This document shows positions 59,190 to 64,000 of a stretch of 64,000 bases of DNA, in pieces. Source of the DNA: Cephalotus follicularis. Its lineage: Eukaryota; Streptophyta; Magnoliopsida; Oxalidales; Cephalotaceae. The notes under the pieces were generated by a model, which was not told the origin of the DNA, made no database searches, and was given only the letters and a program-made list of their open reading frames with translations. Position numbers and translations under genes: made by a program. Positions within the stretch are counted from its first letter, which is position 1. Each line of letters starts with the position of its first letter. The DNA lies in the NCBI GenBank assembly GCA_001972305.1, contig BDDD01000567.1, positions 186,001 to 250,000 of the forward strand, given 5' to 3'.

Positions 59190-60262
59190 TTTTGAGGCTA
59201 AAGCGCCGACGCCTTGAGTAGAAGCGTCGACGCCTAAGTGGTTAAAACGCGCGCTTAATTCAAACACATAAGCGTCGATACCTGCATGTAAATGTCGACG
59301 CTTTGAGGCGTGTTCTGTATACACACGAACAACAGATAGACATGTCGCATGGCGGCATGTTTGTGCCACTTATCAAGCGTCATGGCAGGCGCTTTGGAGA
59401 TGTGTTATGCATGCCATATAACACCAGACTTACCTGCAACAAAAGGGCATTGAATAGAGAGAGAACCTCTGAGTGCATGGCCTGTGAAAGGGGAGAAATG
59501 GACACCTGTTGCAACAGGTTTCCCAAGAGAGAGATGTGAAGAATTTAACCGAGCATGCAGAGAAAACAAAACGAAATCTGCATAAAGCCGACTCCTCTCA
59601 CCCCTCTTATTTGTTAGTGAAAGCCAGAGGGTTTAGAGACACAGAGAGTGAAAGAAGGCAGAGGGTTGAGAGAGAAAGCTCAAACCACCATTGTTGAACA
59701 AGTGGAAGTTGGAGCTTAGACAGCAACTGTTGGAACGAACCAGGGAGTTTTCAAGCAGTACCTGGGAGCTCAAAGTGACCTGTTGGGTACTAAAAGAGGA
59801 AGGCTTTTGGCTTCTAACTTGAGGCCTGAGGTAGGGGAAGCCATACTTGTATTTTGTGTTCAATAATTGGTGTTTGTTCGGTGATGTTGTGCATACTTTG
59901 TATGGCCTGTTGAATTGTTTTTTTGGTCACCAAAATTATGCTACATTGTACTGGATGTGTAATATGATATTGCATGTCGATCTTCTAGACTGTCATGTTG
60001 GATTGCATGTTATTATGTGAAATTGTTACTGTTTGGTCACGTCGTGAGGAAGAAGACGACTGCTGCTTGAAACCATCGATGCCTTGGGTAAGCATCGACA
60101 CTTTGTGCTGTGAACTGTGTTTATATATTGAATACATTTTAAACGTCAACTCCTATGGGAGGAGACATCAACGCCTAAGCACTGGAAGCGCTGACGTTAT
60201 GGGAATGGACGTCGACGCTTAAAGGACATAAGCGTCGACGCCTAAGTAAAAAACGTCGACGC
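59190..60262. repeat. AAGCGTCGACGCCTAAG motif clusters in LTR of J
   Basis: Units at 59198-59305 (AAGCGCCGACGCC, AAGCGTCGACGCCTAAG, AAGCGTCGATACC, AATGTCGACGCTTT) and 60071-60262 (CATCGATGCC, AAGCATCGACAC, GGACGTCGACGCTTAAAGG, AAGCGTCGACGCCTAAG, AACGTCGACGCTTT). Adjacent units often face each other, so the region can fold on itself. Confidence 0.78.
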
Positions 60263-60473
60263 TTTAGAGTCCTGTTTGGACAATTTTCATGATTTTGACA
60301 CCCGACAACCCCGATTTTGCTTAGGATGCATTCGAGCATTTGTATGCATTGCATATATACTGTTTACTACCTGTTTACTGACTGTCTATAAATTGATTAT
60401 GATTTCTAAGTATTGTTACGTTAGAAATGCATATATGAGATGAAAACTACTATGTTTGGATACGGAAATATAA

Positions 60474-62180
60474 TGTAACACCCCCGATTCGGAACCGGAA
60501 TCACTCCCGACTCAGAACCGGAAATGTCACGCTAAACCGAGCTAATCGAAAAATATCAGTATATTTTAAACTTACGTTATGAAAAACAGTAATGATTTTT
60601 TTTTTGTCTCCAATTAAACAGATAAAAGAAAATCTCAGGTTTCAAACTTAAAGCTCATAAACGAATTGGTCTCCAGAATAACACGTGATGGTCTAAACAT
60701 AATCTGATAATGCAACTAGAACTGTAAATCATAGTTCTGAAAAAATATAGCATTTCTAAAGGAATTTAACTCAATAAAATCCTCAAGTCATAGGTTGCTC
60801 TCTTATCACACTTGCCCCCAAAGCTCCAGATAACCTGCCGCATGGAAACAAAAACGCGGCTGAGCAAACCTCAGTACGGATATAGAATCATAAAACAGAT
60901 GCGAATCACAACGAATACGAAACAGAATAGTGCCCGATACAAAACAGTATTCAAAACTTCAGAATACGAAATAAAACATTTTACGAAACAAGACAATTTA
61001 CGAAACAGTTCACGTAATGGAACAATACTAACCTTTTTCAAAAATAGAACAATTCATAACAAAATCAGTTCATGCAAATCAAAAGATGCTCATGTCAAAT
61101 CATATATATATATATAGATTCACAAACCAGCATAAAGTGAACATATATATATCAAAGCATATCAGTTTCCAAAACTTTTCAAAAACCATGTCATATACTG
61201 AGAGATGCAATATCGAATTAAATACATACATATATGCAAGGGATCCTGCAGAATCCACTTGCCAAATGGAATGACGTGTACGGCACTACACAATCAATCC
61301 CCAAATCACAAACATATCCCAATAACATATAACTAAGATCGATCTATACGCCTCCATCCCAAATCCGATCTACGAATATCCCTGAGAGACGCCGTAAACG
61401 AATCACACCGTTACGGAAAGTGTCACGTCCCCGTGCCAGGCCCACGACGTGCCTATGGTACCCCCATAGGTGGATATCAATATATTCTCAATATTTCAAA
61501 AATAATGATTTATCAAAATCATTTCCAAACATTGGTTTACTCACAAAACCAAATCATATCTTAAAAATTCGCATACTTTCGTAATTGAAAATCATGCTCA
61601 TAATGAAATCTGTATCATAAAAATTTAGTATACTTCCTTAGGTGAAAATCATACTGAATTTGTAAAATCAGTAATATTTAACTTTATATCAAAAGTAATA
61701 AAACATATTTTATCATGTCGAAACATACTCGCCAAAATGAAAAATACGTGCGAAAGATAAGTCTGAATTCATTTGAATAAAAGCATAGAATAAGACCCAG
61801 AGAGGAAGGGAGAGATTTTGGGAGAGAGGGTGGCGGCAAAATAAGGCAAAAATTAAAGAAAATAAACCATTTCCTTTTCCAATTGATTTTGCATAATTGG
61901 CTTTTAAAACAAAATGGACAATTCCCTTAAAAGATTTTCTTCTTAAAATGTATAATTTAGCTTTTCCAAACAAAAGTGATAAATGGTTTTAAAAATATAT
62001 TTTCTTTAACCATTTACCAAAGATATTTATTGGTCAATATTCAAAATTAAATTAGCCCAAACAAATCAAAATTTTGGGTTATTTATATCTAAAACAATTA
62101 GGCAGTCCACAAATATTAATTAAAAGGGGTCCATATAAAATAAAATAAAATAAATTTTATACGGCAAAGCGGGTATTACA
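60474..62180 (-). mobile_element. Solo LTR 'K', Ty3/gypsy type, 1.7 kb, inside LTR of J
   Basis: Starts TGTAACACCCCCG, ends GCGGGTATTACA, and is flanked by TATAA exactly (60469-60473 and 62181-62185). Read on the minus strand it begins TGTAATACCCGC and ends CGGGGGTGTTACA. It shares blocks in reverse with the LTR of element C (GCTCAGCCGCGTTTTTGTTTCCATG; GGCACGGGGACATGAC-like), which sets strand and family. It lacks C's CAGTCGGCTG cluster. No internal region is present. Confidence 0.9.
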
Positions 62181-63409
62181 TATAAAATGGATATCGTTAT
62201 ATTTTCGAACATATTGGGAAAGTAATTTCCACCTACTGAACTGTTAAAAGTATTTTCTACTACTTAAAATATATATTTCAAATGTTTATGACTCTTGAAA
62301 AACATTTTGAAATGAACTGCCTGTTATTGACCTAACGATCACTACTGTACTATTTACTGCATTGTTCACTATGATTATTCACTGTTTGCTTTGTGAATTT
62401 ACTGTGGTTGTGCTTGAGTCGTACTAGTTGCGTGGCGGGGATTGCCAGCGATGACTAGTGGCAGAGTTGACCTAGGGGCCAGGAGTTGGCTGGGTAACTC
62501 ACTGTACTGCACTGTTGCCTCGCTTGGTGGCCTGGATAAGGGACCGAAGTGGGAGTGTAACGTGGGACCAGGAGTTGGCGGCGTTACACATACTGCCTGC
62601 CTGCTGTGGTCCTTTTGTGGACTTACTGTACTGTTTACTGGTCCTATTCAGACATGACTGTGCCTGTTGATGTAGCCATGACTGGGCTACTACTGTACAG
62701 TTACTGCATACATATATTTTTGTATATATGTCCCTACTGTTATTTTACTCTACTGCTAATATATATATATATATATATATGGTGTTTTCTACTGCACTGC
62801 ATCATCTACGCATACATTTCATGACATACATGCAATGTTGACCCCAAACTACTTTTTTGACTTAGCCGAGTGAGGACAAAGGCTAACCCTTTACTTTATA
62901 GATTGATGCAGTGGATCGGTGTTGGACCAGCAGGGACGAAGAACAAGCTTTTATCTTGTTGTTGGTTTTATGTTCTTCTAGATTGTAATAAACTGGTTTT
63001 GTTTTAAGGACTACTGATGTACTGTACTGATGATTATCTGTCGCACTTTACTTTTGGGTTAATGTACTACGATCACGCTCCGTTTTGTGGGCTTTTGACT
63101 ATGGCATACATGTTTTGAGTAGCGTGCAGTATGGGATGCACGTTATGTGTTTTAAGCTTATGAGCTTAATGCTTTCGCAACTGATGTGTTATTTGAAAAG
63201 TTCAAATTTTTTTATGGTGTTTGCATAAGCTGATCCTTAATGTTAATTGCCTTTACCACCTTTATGTGCGTTTGTCAAAAACGAGGTGTGAGAAGAGTGG
63301 TATCAGAGCATATTCCATATATGCTTAGCTAGGATATTTTTCTTGGAAATTAATGAATTGTTTTTCCTAAAGTCGAGACTAATCGTCATCCTTCTTATAG
63401 GAACCAATG

Positions 63410-64000
63410 GACTAAAGGAGAACACATGCTAGGGCTAGAGCCGTTGGAGGTAATGCCCCTGAAGAAGCGTATGGTCCGCAAGGGATGAATGTCCCCCAAG
63501 ATGATAAAGATCCGATGACCCGAATTACAGATTATTTTCAGTAACAGATGACCTTTAATATGGCTAATGTGGAGGAGATCCGCCAGTACTACGCGCAAGC
63601 TTGGCCGTAACATAAAGCTCCTGACCATTGCTCGGGAGAGGATGGCAACCAGTTTGGGAGGGACATTGAAAGATTTATGAGACATAATCCACCCAGTTTC
63701 CGGGGGGAACTTGATGCCACCGTTGCTGAGAGATGGCTGCAGGATTTGGAGAAAATCTTTGAAGTGATGGACTGTACTGACAATCAAAAACTGAAGTTTG
63801 CTGCATACCGTCTATGGGGTGAGGCCACTCATTGGTGGGAGATGGTCAAAGCAAAGTGGGAATCTCAAAAGCTTGACAGCACTTGGGGCAGATTCCAGAC
63901 AGAGTTCTTGGAGACCTATGTTCCACGAATTGAACAAGAGCGACGGGAGACGGAGCTCTTGGAGTTACGACAGGGAGAGATGACGGTGACTGAGTATCAA
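63410..64000 (+). mobile_element. Gag region of element J, cut by the window edge
   Basis: The plus-strand frame from about 63630 reads a retrotransposon gag domain: FMRHNPPSFRGELDATVAER, then WLQDLEKIFEVMDC and KLKFAAYRLWGEATHWW, and LELRQGEMTV at the edge. This is the gag form of plant chromoviruses. The stretch before it (from about 63410) is a less conserved N-terminal part. At least a couple of breaks are present. Confidence 0.8.

Larger units (their letters stand above)
59011..64000 (+). mobile_element. Ty3/gypsy element 'J' (chromovirus-like), 5' part, continues past the window
   Basis: The 5' LTR starts TGTAACACCTGGG at 59011 and ends near 63293 (GAGGTGTGA..); it includes solo LTR K. 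The primer site TGGTATCAGAGCA (63298-63310) is the initiator-Met type. Gag follows from about 63410. The LTR shares blocks with solo LTR N on the opposite strand (GCCGAGTGAGGACAAAGGCT near 62865), so N and J are from related families. It inserted into element H. The 3' half is outside the window, so target duplication and age cannot be checked. Confidence 0.82.

Noticed and set aside
62757-62782. TA dinucleotide run
   Set aside because: An ordinary microsatellite in the LTR of J; no further structure.
10639-63310. tRNA-like sequences such as TGGTATCAGAGCA (10639, 30824, 63298)
   Set aside because: These are short primer-binding sites complementary to the 3' end of initiator-Met tRNA; no tRNA cloverleaf surrounds them.

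Overview
This window looks like repeat-rich nuclear DNA of a flowering plant, most likely a eudicot. It is AT-rich and dominated by nested LTR retrotransposons. Their primer-binding sites, plant-type chromovirus and SIRE-like families, a CACTA DNA transposon and one chloroplast-targeted lipase gene are all typical of plants. I see one intact host gene, a class-I phospholipase A1 (DAD1/PLA1-I family) on the minus strand at 52925-54262. I found no tRNA, rRNA or CRISPR locus.

Layout. (1) 1-8400: a decayed plant-mobile-domain (PMD) gene running off the left edge; a minus-strand Ty3-type solo LTR (2135-4962) with a perfect AAATG target duplication; tandem repeats; a minus-strand SIRE-like Ty1/copia LTR (6078-7341); and a probable CACTA remnant. 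(2) 8404-43070: one old Ty3/gypsy chromovirus (A) swollen to about 34.7 kb by three insertions. These are a minus-strand Ty1/copia element (B, 15186-26648, itself holding solo LTR N at 22571-24852), a long Ty3 chromovirus (C, 28204-38062) and a young gag-bearing copia element (D, 38555-42615). (3) 43310-52420: a chromovirus integrase remnant, then a copia element (E) holding solo LTR F (46601-51909), which holds solo LTR G (47145-49555). (4) 52421-56400: the lipase gene island. (5) 56402-64000: a Ty3 element of the Tat/Athila side (H) interrupted by a non-autonomous CACTA element (57174-58474) and by another chromovirus-like element (J, from 59011 past the right edge). J's 5' LTR carries solo LTR K (60474-62180).

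Most insertion boundaries are supported by 5-bp target duplications (3 bp for CACTA), read directly. LTR divergence counted by eye over short samples agrees with the nesting order: A is oldest, B and C intermediate, D youngest. All retroelements are treated as fossils.

The most unusual signal is that several unrelated LTR families each carry their own cluster of short, near-palindromic motifs centred on TCGA or TCGG: CAGTCGACTG/CAGTCGGCTG, AAAGACGTCGACGTCTTT, AAGCGTCGACGCTT and ACACGTCGACGTGT. Copia and Ty3-type LTRs share the same variant in at least one case. I know no named feature class for this. It looks like convergent or exchanged cis-sequence in the LTRs and leaders of this genome's retroelements.
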